A stretch of 64,000 nt of DNA from Ignavibacteriota bacterium. GTDB taxonomy: Bacteria; Bacteroidota; Ignavibacteria; Tepidaquicellales; Tepidaquicellaceae. The stretch lies in the NCBI GenBank assembly GCA_016218085.1, contig JACREY010000021.1, positions 62,001 to 126,000 on the forward strand, read 5' to 3'. Positions within the stretch are counted from its first letter, which is position 1. The number at the start of each line of letters is the position of its first letter. The notes under the pieces are model-generated. The model did not search any database, was not told where the DNA came from, and saw nothing but the letters and a program-made list of their open reading frames with translations. Below, one piece after another: positions 27,563 to 36,223 of this stretch. The position numbers were made by a program, and so were the translations under genes.

Positions 27563-28764
27563 TTTTGCAATTTAATTCTGAATGTAGTACCCGAATCCAG
27601 CACTGATTCCAGCATAAAAAGCTTTCCCTTGTGATAATCATCGATAATCCTCTTTGCAAGAGACAACCCAAGCCCCCACCCTCTGCGTTTCGTTGAATAA
27701 CCCGGGCGGAAAATATCTTTCTTGAATTTTTTATCTATTCCTTTCCCGCTATCCGAAATATCCAGTATCACTTCTTTTCCCTTATCCGAAATCCTGAAAT
27801 CAATCGAGCCTGTATTTTTATCAATTGCATCAAGAGCATTCTTGAGCAAGTTTTCAATAACCCACTCAAACAGATCTTTATTTATTTTAACGATAATTTT
27901 TTCATTTGTATGGATATTAACGGATACTTTTTTTGAAACTTTTCCGTCAGTACTCACAAGAGAAGGAATTCTTTTCTCAAAATAATTGCATACTCCTTTT
28001 ATCACCTCGGTAATATTCTCTTCCACAAGTTTCGGTTGCGAGCCGATTTTCGAAAACCTTCCGGTTATTTTTTTCAGTTTTTCCAGGTCATTTCCGATTT
28101 CCGAAGAAATTTCATCAAGTTCGACTGATTTTGTCTTATATTCCTTAAGCATTTCCTGCCATCCGAGAAGCGATGAAAGCGGAGTTCCAAGCTGGTGTGC
28201 AGTTTCTTTGGAAAGTCCTACCCATATATTGCTCTGCTCGTGTTTTTTGATATAAGAGAACCCAATATAACCGAGCAGAATAAAAATTCCGGCAATCATA
28301 AATTCAAAAAAAGGAAGATATTTCATTTGGGTAACAAGGCTGGATTGACCGTAGTTAACATAACTTAATACAATCGAATCCTGATAAGTTACTTTCACCG
28401 GAGGATTAATTTCTTTCATATCATTTGCCAGAGCCAGCAGTACTTCATTTCGCTTTTTAAGACTTAAGTTCGTATCAATTTCAACATTCTTATGGAACTC
28501 TACATTTTTATATTCCTTATCGGTGGCAATTATCGGGAAGTCGATCTGCAATATAATTTCATTAAAAATAAAGTTATATTCACCTGTCGAACTTGTGTCA
28601 TTTGCAATATATTCAAGGGATTTTGCATACAGGTCTGCTATTTGTGCTTCCCTAATCTGGATTTTTGTTACGACTGTCTGGGTATAATACAATATACCAA
28701 GCGCAATTACAACGCCGCTCAGGAGGAGAGCAATTTTTATATTTAGTGAACCAAATTTATTCAT
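27559..28764 (-). CDS. Two-transmembrane sensor histidine kinase (orphan)
   Basis: The 401-residue protein has transmembrane helices near 10-28 and 136-156 with a small periplasmic sensor between. The H box reads KETAHQLGTPLSSLLGWQEM (about 183-202), then the N box WVIENLLKNALDAID, the G1 box DISDSGKGID and the G2 region RRGWGLGLSLAKRI. The HQLGTPLS version of the H box, in place of HE(I/L)(R/K)NP, is common in Bacteroidota kinases. There is no response regulator in the window, so it may signal to a distant one. It heads the minus-strand run with the glycosyltransferase, heptose genes, tamB and rnr, which suggests envelope sensing (inference). Confidence 0.88.
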   Translation of the reverse strand: MNKFGSLNIKIALLLSGVVIALGILYYTQTVVTKIQIREAQIADLYAKSLEYIANDTSSTGEYNFIFNEIILQIDFPIIATDKEYKNVEFHKNVEIDTNLSLKKRNEVLLALANDMKEINPPVKVTYQDSIVLSYVNYGQSSLVTQMKYLPFFEFMIAGIFILLGYIGFSYIKKHEQSNIWVGLSKETAHQLGTPLSSLLGWQEMLKEYKTKSVELDEISSEIGNDLEKLKKITGRFSKIGSQPKLVEENITEVIKGVCNYFEKRIPSLVSTDGKVSKKVSVNIHTNEKIIVKINKDLFEWVIENLLKNALDAIDKNTGSIDFRISDKGKEVILDISDSGKGIDKKFKKDIFRPGYSTKRRGWGLGLSLAKRIIDDYHKGKLFMLESVLDSGTTFRIKLQK

Positions 28765-28821
28765 TACATCTTAATCAACAGTCATTTAAATTACATAAAT
28801 TTTTAGAAAGAAATAATACTT

Positions 28822-29826
28822 TTGTCAAGGAGACTTTCAATACTGATTTTTCTGTTTATTTTACTGATTTTATCGGTAATAATATCATTATTATCGGGAA
28901 GTAATTTCATATCACCGGAAGTATTCTTCAACCTCGGAGCTTCTGAAAATGAAATCAGCAGAAAAATAATTTTAGATATCAGGCTACCGCGGATTTTGAA
29001 TGCTATTGCGGTCGGCTCATCGCTTTCCTGCGCAGGCATAATCCTGCAGTCTCTTCTGCGGAATAACCTGGCAGAGCCGGGTCTTCTCGGAATTTCAGCC
29101 GGTGCGGGTTTTGGGGCAATTGTATTGTTTTTAATACCTTTTCCAGCTGCAATTGCATTTCTGACACCGGTTTCTTTCATTTTCGCTTTAATTACAACAA
29201 TAATAATATTTAATATCGCAAAAGGACTTAATAATAAATATACAAATTTTTTATCATCTAATAAAATCATACTTGCCGGAATAGCGATAAATGCACTTTT
29301 GTCTTCATTAAACGGTTTTTTCCTGCTCATTTCGGGAAAGAACCTGACACAGATTATTTACTGGCTGAGCGGCGGACTTTCCGGCAGGGGCTGGACCGAT
29401 TTTTACTACACTTCTGGATTTGTTCTGGCAGGCATAATCGCATCCGTCCTGCTTTCAAAAGAACTGAATGTTTTGAATCTTGGCGACGAGCTCTCTATTT
29501 CTCTTGGACTTAATATAAAGACGGTACAGAAAATCTCAATTGCAGTTTCATCACTACTTGCAGCTGCTGCAGTTTCAATTGCAGGAATTATTTCTTTTGT
29601 AGGGCTTGTCGTGCCGAATATTTCCAAGCTGCTGATAGGAAATGACAGCCGCTACAATATTCCATGCACGGTTTTGCTGGGGGCGGTTTTTTTAATTGTA
29701 TCAGACACGATATCAAGAACTGTAATTTCGCCTGCAGAAATTCCTGTTGGAATAGTTACATCTTTTATCGGTGCTCCGGTATTCATCTGGCTAATTTTAA
29801 GAAAAGGGAATAACAGCATACAATGA
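28822..29826 (+). CDS. FecCD-family ABC transporter permease (BtuC-like)
   Basis: The roughly 334-residue protein has 9-10 membrane segments and FecCD motifs: DIRLPRILNAIAVGSSLSCA, LLRNNLAEPGLLGISAGAGF, the GGLSGRGWTDF loop, LGLNIKTVQKISI and GLVVPNISKLLIGNDSR. Family members import siderophores, haem or cobalamin. No ATG occurs near the N terminus. The start is TTG at 28822, or possibly the ATA/CTG just after the AAGGAG at 28827. No ATPase or binding-protein gene is beside it. The stop overlaps the mnmE start by 4 bases, so the two are coupled. Confidence 0.85.
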   Translation: MSRRLSILIFLFILLILSVIISLLSGSNFISPEVFFNLGASENEISRKIILDIRLPRILNAIAVGSSLSCAGIILQSLLRNNLAEPGLLGISAGAGFGAIVLFLIPFPAAIAFLTPVSFIFALITTIIIFNIAKGLNNKYTNFLSSNKIILAGIAINALLSSLNGFFLLISGKNLTQIIYWLSGGLSGRGWTDFYYTSGFVLAGIIASVLLSKELNVLNLGDELSISLGLNIKTVQKISIAVSSLLAAAAVSIAGIISFVGLVVPNISKLLIGNDSRYNIPCTVLLGAVFLIVSDTISRTVISPAEIPVGIVTSFIGAPVFIWLILRKGNNSIQ

Positions 29827-31193
29827 ACCTTAACGATACAATATCGGCAATATCAACTCCAATCGGAGAAGGCGGAATATCCGTAACAAGGATTTCGGGC
29901 AGCAATTCATTCGGAATAACCGAAAAAATATTTTTTAAAGACACAGCACGAAACAGGAAAATCAGTATTCAGGAAACAGCTTCGCACACAATTCATTTCG
30001 GTTATCTGTTTGACGGGGAAAACCAGATTGACGAAGTTATGGTTTCGATTTTTAAAAAACCGAATTCTTATACAGGAGAGGATACAATTGAAATTTCCTC
30101 ACACGGAGGTGTTCTGGTTACCCAGAAGATACTTTCCCTTACCATAAAAAGCGGGGCAAGGCACGCAGAGCCGGGAGAATTCACGAAGCGAGCATTCCTG
30201 AACAAGCGGCTCGATTTATCCCAGGCAGAAGCGGTAGCTGATTTAATTAAGGCAAAAACCGATTCAGCACACGAATCATCCCTTAAACAGCTTGAAGGTT
30301 CTTTATCAAAATACATCAGTACTGTAAGACAGGAAATTATTGATGCAACATCTTTAATCGAGCTCGAGCTTGATTTTTCAGAAGAGGATATTGAGTTTGT
30401 GCCGAAAGACGAGTTCAGAAATAAAATAAGCGGTATTGTGGAAAAGCTGAATGAGATTATTTCATCCTACATTTCCGGAAAAATAATCCGAGACGGAATA
30501 AACCTTGTGATTTCAGGAAGAACAAACAGCGGAAAATCTTCGCTGTTCAACCAGTTGCTAAAATCCGACAGGGCGATAGTCAGCAATATATCAGGCACGA
30601 CACGCGATTATCTGCAGGAAAATATTGTTATTGACGGAATATTATTCAATCTTATCGATACTGCGGGAATCAGGCAATCTGAAGATGTCATTGAAACAGA
30701 AGGGATTAAAAGAAGTTTCAGGAAAATCGAGGAAGCGGATTTCATTCTATACCTGATAGATTCAACCGAATCTATGGACTTTATAGAAAACGAAGCTGAA
30801 TATTTCAAGAATAATTTCGACTTAAAGAAATCAATTCCGGTATTCACAAAAAAGGACATCGGAAAAGTCAGAAAAGGAGAAATCTCAATATCGGTTTATG
30901 ATGAAGGTTCAATAAAGGAACTTAAAAGTAGCATTACCGGTAAAATAAATGAAAGTGCAAACGTTAAAACAGGAAGTGAAATAATACTCACAAATTTGAG
31001 GCATAAGCTGTGCATTGAAAGTGTCGTTAATTCTCTCGAACAGGTAATTTCCGGCATAGACAGGAAAATGAGCGGAGAATTTATTTCTGTTGACCTGAGA
31101 AATGCATTAAACTATCTTGGAGAAATTACAGGCGAAGTAACAAACGAAGAAATACTAAATAATATTTTTAAAAATTTCTGTATCGGAAAGTGA
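29823..31193 (+). CDS. mnmE: tRNA uridine-5-carboxymethylaminomethyl modification GTPase
   Basis: The 456-residue protein has the folate-binding N domain (DTISAISTPIGEGGISVTRISG), helices, and an inserted G domain with SGRTNSGKSSLFNQLL (P loop), SGTTRDY, DTAGIRQSEDVIETEGI and a FTKKD guanine-specificity site. It ends in FCIGK, the invariant C-terminal cysteine motif. With MnmG it modifies U34 of certain tRNAs. It is translationally coupled to the FecCD permease upstream, an unusual partner. Confidence 0.97.
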   Translation: MNLNDTISAISTPIGEGGISVTRISGSNSFGITEKIFFKDTARNRKISIQETASHTIHFGYLFDGENQIDEVMVSIFKKPNSYTGEDTIEISSHGGVLVTQKILSLTIKSGARHAEPGEFTKRAFLNKRLDLSQAEAVADLIKAKTDSAHESSLKQLEGSLSKYISTVRQEIIDATSLIELELDFSEEDIEFVPKDEFRNKISGIVEKLNEIISSYISGKIIRDGINLVISGRTNSGKSSLFNQLLKSDRAIVSNISGTTRDYLQENIVIDGILFNLIDTAGIRQSEDVIETEGIKRSFRKIEEADFILYLIDSTESMDFIENEAEYFKNNFDLKKSIPVFTKKDIGKVRKGEISISVYDEGSIKELKSSITGKINESANVKTGSEIILTNLRHKLCIESVVNSLEQVISGIDRKMSGEFISVDLRNALNYLGEITGEVTNEEILNNIFKNFCIGK

Positions 31194-31205
31194 AGAAAAA
31201 ATACT

Positions 31206-31469
31206 ATGAAAGAAATAGGAGCAATATTACTGGTACTCGGATTGACAGGGATATATTATTTCCAATTCGAGTTTGATACATCAATAAATATGGAATCAGG
31301 AAAAAGCAGTTATTCGAAACCGATAAATCCGCAGGACAAGGACGGTAACACGGGTTTAAATCAGGACAGGAATAATTACACTTATATTTCCATTGGCGTA
31401 AGCATTATCGGGGCCGTGATGCTGGTAGCGGGAATCAGAAAGAACAGAGCCGGCGGTATTAGGCCATGA
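31206..31469 (+). CDS. Small two-helix membrane protein, unknown function
   Basis: The 87-residue protein has a helix at about 4-22 (IGAILLVLGLTGIYYF), a polar loop (about 25-60) and a second helix (about 61-80, YISIGVSIIGAVMLVAGI). It overlaps the next gene by 4 bases (ATGA) and lies 12 bases after mnmE. No family can be named. Confidence 0.6.
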   Translation: MKEIGAILLVLGLTGIYYFQFEFDTSINMESGKSSYSKPINPQDKDGNTGLNQDRNNYTYISIGVSIIGAVMLVAGIRKNRAGGIRP

Positions 31470-32113
31470 AAATACTTAATTGCTATTACGTACAATTGCA
31501 TAAAATAATCCTGTTTTCAGTTTTGAGTCTGATTTTTTCAGCAGGAAAAGTATCTTCGCAGACAGCAGAGGAATTTTTCGAAATGGGATTTGACAGTTAC
31601 TTCGACAGAAACTTCGAAGATGCCATTTCATATTTCAGCAGGGCAATTCAGATCAAACCTGACTACACGGAAGCCTACCTGTACAGAGGAGAGGCAAGGA
31701 GCGATTACGGAAGATACAGCGATGCTCTTGCGGATTTTGACAAGGTAATCAAACTGGATTCCGTTAATTTCGATGCTTACTTTCAAAAATGCATTACTGA
31801 GTACAGGATGGGAAATTATGAAGAAGCACTGAGGGATTGCGACAGAAGTATTTTAATGAGGCCACCGTACGACATGGCTTATTATTTCAGGGCAAAGATA
31901 AAAAGAGAACTGCAAGATTACGAGGGAGCAATTTCAGACTGCAACGAGGCGATTGGATTAATGCCGGCTTTTTTTCCTTATTATTCGGAGCGCGGGATAT
32001 ACAAAATTCTAGCAGGAAAGAAAGAAGAGGGTTGCAAGGATTTAAAAAAGGCATTAGAGATGGGTGAAGATCCGAATTCCATAAAGCAGATAATGGATGC
32101 GCATTGCAAATAA
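31466..32113 (+). CDS. TPR-repeat protein, exported
   Basis: The 215-residue protein has a signal-like hydrophobic segment (about 12-32, ending KVSSQ) and five tetratricopeptide repeats from about 33 to 190. They show the pattern A..YF.RAI...PDY..AY..RG and include YSDALADFDKVIKLDS and YEEALRDCDRSI. TPR domains bind peptides or other proteins; the partner is unknown. It is likely periplasmic. Confidence 0.8.
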   Translation: MKILNCYYVQLHKIILFSVLSLIFSAGKVSSQTAEEFFEMGFDSYFDRNFEDAISYFSRAIQIKPDYTEAYLYRGEARSDYGRYSDALADFDKVIKLDSVNFDAYFQKCITEYRMGNYEEALRDCDRSILMRPPYDMAYYFRAKIKRELQDYEGAISDCNEAIGLMPAFFPYYSERGIYKILAGKKEEGCKDLKKALEMGEDPNSIKQIMDAHCK

Positions 32114-32156
32114 AAAGATTAATAAATTCTTCATAACTAAATCGGATATAATTCTT

Positions 32157-33050
32157 ATGCATAAAATATTCCTTCTTTCGATATTGATTCTGTTAATTTC
32201 CTGCAAGACAAAATCTTCGCAGGTAGAAAAGCCGGCAGAGATAATAAAAAAAACAGAGGTTGAAGATACGATAACATTTGATTATGATTCAAAGATATCC
32301 GAATTAAGGAAACAGCTTCCTGAAAATTTCATATTGAAATCCCATTCCTGTTTTATCATAGCGAGCAATATGAGCGAAGAAGAGACAGGCAGGCTTATCG
32401 ATCATACGATAGCAGGTGCAGAGGATTGTTTCTACAATAATTACTTCGAAAAAAAGCCCGACGAGCTTATCACTATTTTTCTCTTCAAGGACGATAACAC
32501 ATACAGATACTGGGCGAAGAAATTATACGGCGATACGGACCTTTCACGCTTCGGATATTACAAGCCCTCCAAGAGAGTAATGCTGATGAACATAAGCACG
32601 GGAGGCGGTACGCTTGTACACGAATTGACTCACGCATTTGTCAGGTATGATTTTCCGGATATTCCTTCGTGGTTCAACGAAGGTCTCGGCTCACTTTACG
32701 AAAGATGCTCAATGAATAACAAAGAAATACTCGGACATACAAACTGGCGTCTGCCAGAACTTCAGGATGCCATTAGAGATAAAGCCTATACTTCGCTTGA
32801 TTTGCTTACAAGCACAAACGATGACGAGTTTTACGGTGATAATAGTTCATATAATTATGCCCAAGCGCGTTATCTCTGCCAGTATCTTCAAGAGAAAAAC
32901 CTCCTAAAAAAGTTTTACAAAACCTTCCGCGATAACTACGAGAAAGACAAGACAGGAAAAACTTTCCTCGAAGAAGTAACAAAATTGAAACTCGCAGAAC
33001 TGGAATACGAATACATCGAGTGGGTGAAAAATCTCAAGTACAGTGATTAG
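32157..33050 (+). CDS. Lipoprotein with gluzincin-type (HELTH) metallopeptidase motif
   Basis: The start is set at the ATG at 32157 because the protein then begins MHKIFLLSILILLISCKTK, a clean lipoprotein signal; the in-frame ATG at 32097 would overlap the TPR gene and place 20 polar residues before the signal. The 297-residue product has GGGTLVHELTHAFVRYDFPDIPSWFNEGLGSLYE (residues about 140-175), combining HExxH with a glutamate 18-20 residues on, as in peptidase MA-type/DUF1570-like enzymes. It is probably a zinc-dependent periplasmic peptidase; substrate unknown. Confidence 0.7.
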   Translation: MHKIFLLSILILLISCKTKSSQVEKPAEIIKKTEVEDTITFDYDSKISELRKQLPENFILKSHSCFIIASNMSEEETGRLIDHTIAGAEDCFYNNYFEKKPDELITIFLFKDDNTYRYWAKKLYGDTDLSRFGYYKPSKRVMLMNISTGGGTLVHELTHAFVRYDFPDIPSWFNEGLGSLYERCSMNNKEILGHTNWRLPELQDAIRDKAYTSLDLLTSTNDDEFYGDNSSYNYAQARYLCQYLQEKNLLKKFYKTFRDNYEKDKTGKTFLEEVTKLKLAELEYEYIEWVKNLKYSD

Positions 33051-33080
33051 CATAAAGGGAGCAGGTATTACCCAAAATTT

Positions 33081-33109
33081 TTGAATTTTAAAAAAATTCT
33101 GTTTAAGAT
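33081..33109 (+). promoter_or_regulatory. Candidate promoter of the ammonia-lyase gene
   Basis: TTGAAT and TAAGAT are spaced by 17 bases and end 35 bases before the start codon. AGGAGAAGG serves as ribosome-binding site 6 bases before the ATG. Confidence 0.4.
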
Positions 33110-33144
33110 ATATTAGTAAAAAATTAAACCACCAGGAGAAGGTT

Positions 33145-34671
33145 ATGTCAGTTGTCATCACAGGTAAAAATCTTAAAATCGAAGATGTTTACAACGTAGC
33201 AGTAAATGGAGAAAAAGTCGAGCTTCACAAAGACGCCATAGCGAGAATTACAAAATGCCGCGGCTTTTTGGAAAAAAGAGTAGTTGCAAAAGAAATAATG
33301 TACGGCGTAAATACAGGCATCGGAGAGCTTGCAAACGTAGTACTGAATGATGAGCAGGTAAAAGAATTTCAGAAATATTTAATCTATAATCATGCGGCCG
33401 GAATCGGAGAGCCTTTCCCCATCGAAACAGTTCGCGCGGCAATGCTTGCAAGAATAAACGTTCACGCAAACGGATGCTCGGGATGCCGTCCTGTAATCAC
33501 ACAGACTTATGTAGATATGCTTAATAAGGGCGTAACACCGGTTGTCTGCTCAAAAGGCAGTGTAGGCGCTTGCGGTGACCTTTCACCGATGAGCCAGATT
33601 GCTCTATCGCTGATGGGCGAAGGTGAATCTTTTTACAAAGGAAAAAGAATGCCGACTAAAGATGCACAGGCAAAAGCAGGTATTCCGATTCCGGGACTTC
33701 AGGCACGTGATGGGCTTGCGGCAATTAACGGCTCGAACGTAATCAACGGGATGGCCTGCATACAGATTTATGAGATTGAAAGATTTTTAAAACAGGCGGA
33801 AATAGCATGCGCAATGACACTCGAAGCGCTGATGGCAAATATGAAACCCTATGACACTCGTCTGCATTCACTTCGCGGATTCCGCGGTGCGGTAACATCT
33901 GCAGAAAATATAAAAAGAATTATAGACGGTTCCGACCTGCTCGGAAAAGTAAAAGTCAAAGTTCAGGATGCATACTCTATGCGCTCATCTCCTCAGGTTA
34001 TCGGCACAGCCCGTGACCAGCTAAGATGGACAAAGGAGCAGGTAGAAACAGAACTCAACGGTGTCGGTGATAATCCGATATTCCTCCCCGATGATGAAGT
34101 GGTGCTGACAGGCGCAAACTTCCAGGGCTCGCCAATCTGTGTACCGCTGGATACTCTCGGAGCTACGGTTGCTATGGTGTGCGTACTTTCGGAAAGAAGA
34201 CTCAACAGGTTATTACATCCTGCATTAAGCGTAGGACTTCCTGCATTCCTTACAAAAGGAGCAGGAATGTTTTCGGGGCATATGCTAAGCCAGTACACAG
34301 CAGATATGATGATAGTGGAGCAGAAGATTTTATCCGCTCCTGCTTTCATTCAATCAATCCCCGCGGCGGCAGACCAGGAAGACTTTGTAAGCATGGGAAT
34401 GAACACAGCGCTCAAGACAAGACAGATTTTAGAAAACGCATACGGCATACTCGGAATAGAATTTATTTCGGCGGCACAGGCAATTGACTTCCGTGAATAC
34501 AACGTAGGAAAAGGAACAAAAACCGCGCATACGGCAGTCAGAAAAGTTGTAGAGCACCTCGAAGTTGACAGACCTCTCTTCACCGACCACAACAATATGA
34601 TGGCTTGCGTAAAGAGACGCGATATACTGCATGCGGTGGAAGACGAAATCGGAGAGTTGAAAACGTACTAA
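33145..34671 (+). CDS. hutH: Histidine ammonia-lyase-like MIO enzyme with Ala-Cys-Gly in place of Ala-Ser-Gly
   Basis: The 508-residue protein aligns with bacterial histidine ammonia-lyase without gaps at the N terminus. Tyr53 lies in YGVNTGIG, Asn82-His83 in YNHAAGIG, and the MIO triad is at 142-144, the same numbers as in the Pseudomonas enzyme. The triad reads GSVGACGDLSPM, so the serine that becomes dehydroalanine is Cys143. Other active-site parts are present: YSMRSSPQV (Arg280) and QEDFVSM (Glu412), the latter having Phe where HAL usually has His. NGSNVING replaces the usual NGTQ. His83 favours histidine over phenylalanine or tyrosine, but the substrate is uncertain. No hutU, hutI or hutG is nearby. 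It is a single gene with its own promoter and terminator. Confidence 0.85.
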   Translation: MSVVITGKNLKIEDVYNVAVNGEKVELHKDAIARITKCRGFLEKRVVAKEIMYGVNTGIGELANVVLNDEQVKEFQKYLIYNHAAGIGEPFPIETVRAAMLARINVHANGCSGCRPVITQTYVDMLNKGVTPVVCSKGSVGACGDLSPMSQIALSLMGEGESFYKGKRMPTKDAQAKAGIPIPGLQARDGLAAINGSNVINGMACIQIYEIERFLKQAEIACAMTLEALMANMKPYDTRLHSLRGFRGAVTSAENIKRIIDGSDLLGKVKVKVQDAYSMRSSPQVIGTARDQLRWTKEQVETELNGVGDNPIFLPDDEVVLTGANFQGSPICVPLDTLGATVAMVCVLSERRLNRLLHPALSVGLPAFLTKGAGMFSGHMLSQYTADMMIVEQKILSAPAFIQSIPAAADQEDFVSMGMNTALKTRQILENAYGILGIEFISAAQAIDFREYNVGKGTKTAHTAVRKVVEHLEVDRPLFTDHNNMMACVKRRDILHAVEDEIGELKTY

Positions 34672-34677
34672 TGAAAC

Positions 34678-34754
34678 GTGAATAGTCAATCGTCAATCGT
34701 GAATTGCGTCGCGTAAAATGTAAATAGTAAATTGTAAAAAGTAAAAAGTAAGAG
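34678..34754 (+). repeat. Heptad tandem array after hutH
   Basis: Eleven consecutive 7-base units run from 6 bases past the stop. The first are GTGAATA and two GTCAATC units; the later ones are GTAAAAT to GTAAAAA variants. All begin with G and keep exact 7-base phase for 77 bases. Confidence 0.75.
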
Positions 34755-34765
34755 CTTTAATATAG

Positions 34766-34803
34766 AATCGTTCCGGTGCAAAAGTACCGGAACGATTTTT
34801 TTT
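34766..34803. terminator. Terminator between hutH and the Ycf48-like gene
   Basis: AATCGTTCCGGT pairs perfectly (12 bp) with ACCGGAACGATT around 8 bases and is followed by eight T on the plus strand. It closes hutH. Confidence 0.9.
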
Positions 34804-34839
34804 ATATTATCGAAATACTTTTATCCATATACGCTTTCG

Positions 34840-36063
34840 CTATTTTATCATCAACATTTTTTTTACTTCGGTGAAGTATGGCGTTTCGAGTTTATAGAAA
34901 TACACACCGGACGAAATGCCTGAAAACGGGATTTCATAGCTACCCGCTGTCAGCTGTTCGCTTACAAGCGATGCAACTTCCCTGCCGAGCATATCATACA
35001 CTTTCAGGGTGACGAAAGAGTTTTTAGGTAAATCGAATTTTATTTTTGTTTCAGGATTAAAAGGATTCGGAAAATTCTGATAGAGATTATAAAAATTCGG
35101 TACGGTTTTACCCGTATTATTTAAAAATGAAATCTGTCCTCCGCCATTTGTAGTTTTGAGAATCGTGCCGGAGTTTCCGCAGATATATCCTGTATTATCA
35201 TTCAGATAGAAAAATGTGGAATTAAGATTTTGAGTTGTCGGAGAACTCTGAAAGCCCCAGTTTACGCCGTTATTAGTGGATTTTAAAATAGTGCCGTTAT
35301 TTCCGCAGGCATAAATGCGTGAAGTATTATTAACTGAATATTCGACAGCCCTAAGTCTGCTCCCTGTGCCTGTAACCGGATTAAACCAGTTGGTTCCGTT
35401 ATTAGTGCTTCTTAACACAAGTCCGTTATCACCTACTGTTATATCTGCACTTCCGAATAGCGGAACGCCATAAAGGTTATTCGAGGTACCGCTGTTTACC
35501 GGTACCCAGTTTGTTCCGAGGCTGAATCCTTTTAATATTGTACCGCTGTCACCAACAGCATAATAAGAAAAAGTAGCACAGACGGCATTTAATCTTCGAG
35601 TAACAGGACTTGGGATTATGCTCCAGTTCAGACCTGTATTTGTTCCTTTTAAAATCGTGCCATTGTCGCCGACAATTATGAAATTAAAATCGCTGAAATC
35701 CCTGAGTGTTGCAGTTGTAGGCGAAGGCACTGAAAACCAGTTTGCACCATCATTAGTAGTTTTCAGAATAGTCCCGCCGGCTCCGATTGCAAAAACGGGA
35801 CCGTCTGCGATTTCAATAAATACAATAGAATACAGATTATTAGCGGTTCCGCTGTTTTGCTGAATCCAGTTAGTGCCGCCGTTAGATGTATATAAAATTA
35901 CACCGTTATCACCGCAAGCCCATGCAATATCTTCATCACCGTGGCTGAAATTTATACTGTTCAGATTTACGGTTGTACCGCTGTTTTGAAGAATCCAGCC
36001 GGCGGTAGTGAAATTAGAGGAGATAAGTATATTAATTAATAAAATATAAATGTATTTTTTCAT
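34840..36063 (-). CDS. Secreted Ycf48-like repeat protein with T9SS sorting tail
   Basis: The 407-residue protein has a signal peptide (1-~21) followed by six to seven repeats of about 40 residues with the pattern (A/I)(V/C)GDNG(T/L)ILK(S/T)TN.G.NW, as in Ycf48/BNR-like beta propellers (about 25-310). It ends in a type IX sorting domain (about 325-407, YQNFPNPFNPETKIKFDLP). Such propellers bind proteins or glycans on the cell surface; the ligand is unknown. The sorting tail is close to that of the carboxypeptidase next door, at DNA level too, which points to duplication or conversion. It is the downstream neighbour of the M14 gene on the same strand, separated by two terminator-shaped repeats. 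Confidence 0.85.
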   Translation of the reverse strand: MKKYIYILLINILISSNFTTAGWILQNSGTTVNLNSINFSHGDEDIAWACGDNGVILYTSNGGTNWIQQNSGTANNLYSIVFIEIADGPVFAIGAGGTILKTTNDGANWFSVPSPTTATLRDFSDFNFIIVGDNGTILKGTNTGLNWSIIPSPVTRRLNAVCATFSYYAVGDSGTILKGFSLGTNWVPVNSGTSNNLYGVPLFGSADITVGDNGLVLRSTNNGTNWFNPVTGTGSRLRAVEYSVNNTSRIYACGNNGTILKSTNNGVNWGFQSSPTTQNLNSTFFYLNDNTGYICGNSGTILKTTNGGGQISFLNNTGKTVPNFYNLYQNFPNPFNPETKIKFDLPKNSFVTLKVYDMLGREVASLVSEQLTAGSYEIPFSGISSGVYFYKLETPYFTEVKKMLMIK

Positions 36064-36170
36064 AATTTGGTATTATTTCACGGTTATGCTATTTGATTAT
36101 AAAACAATAACGGAAATAAAAAATTCCAAGTTGATACTCTATAGCAGAAAATAATTTCAGGGAAAAAAAA

Positions 36171-36200
36171 ACGTTCCCACGCAAGAGCGTGGGAACGAGG
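36171..36200 (-). repeat. Terminator-shaped palindrome CGTTCCCACGC...GCGTGGGAACG, copy 1
   Basis: A perfect 11-bp stem with the loop AAGA follows a run of A, which reads as a T run on the minus strand. It belongs to the same family as the tRNA-Ala terminator at 9424-9449. Confidence 0.85.
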
Positions 36201-36223
36201 GTTAAGGAATATAAGCTAAAAAA

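Noticed and set aside
28803-29330. Minus-strand 175-residue open frame
   Set aside because: It is the complement of the FecCD permease gene, which has clear family motifs on plus.
33145-34671. Phenylalanine or tyrosine ammonia-lyase
   Set aside because: His83 at the substrate-selectivity position fits the histidine enzyme better than the F/L or H/L pairs of PAL and TAL, so the HAL call was kept despite the Cys143 change.
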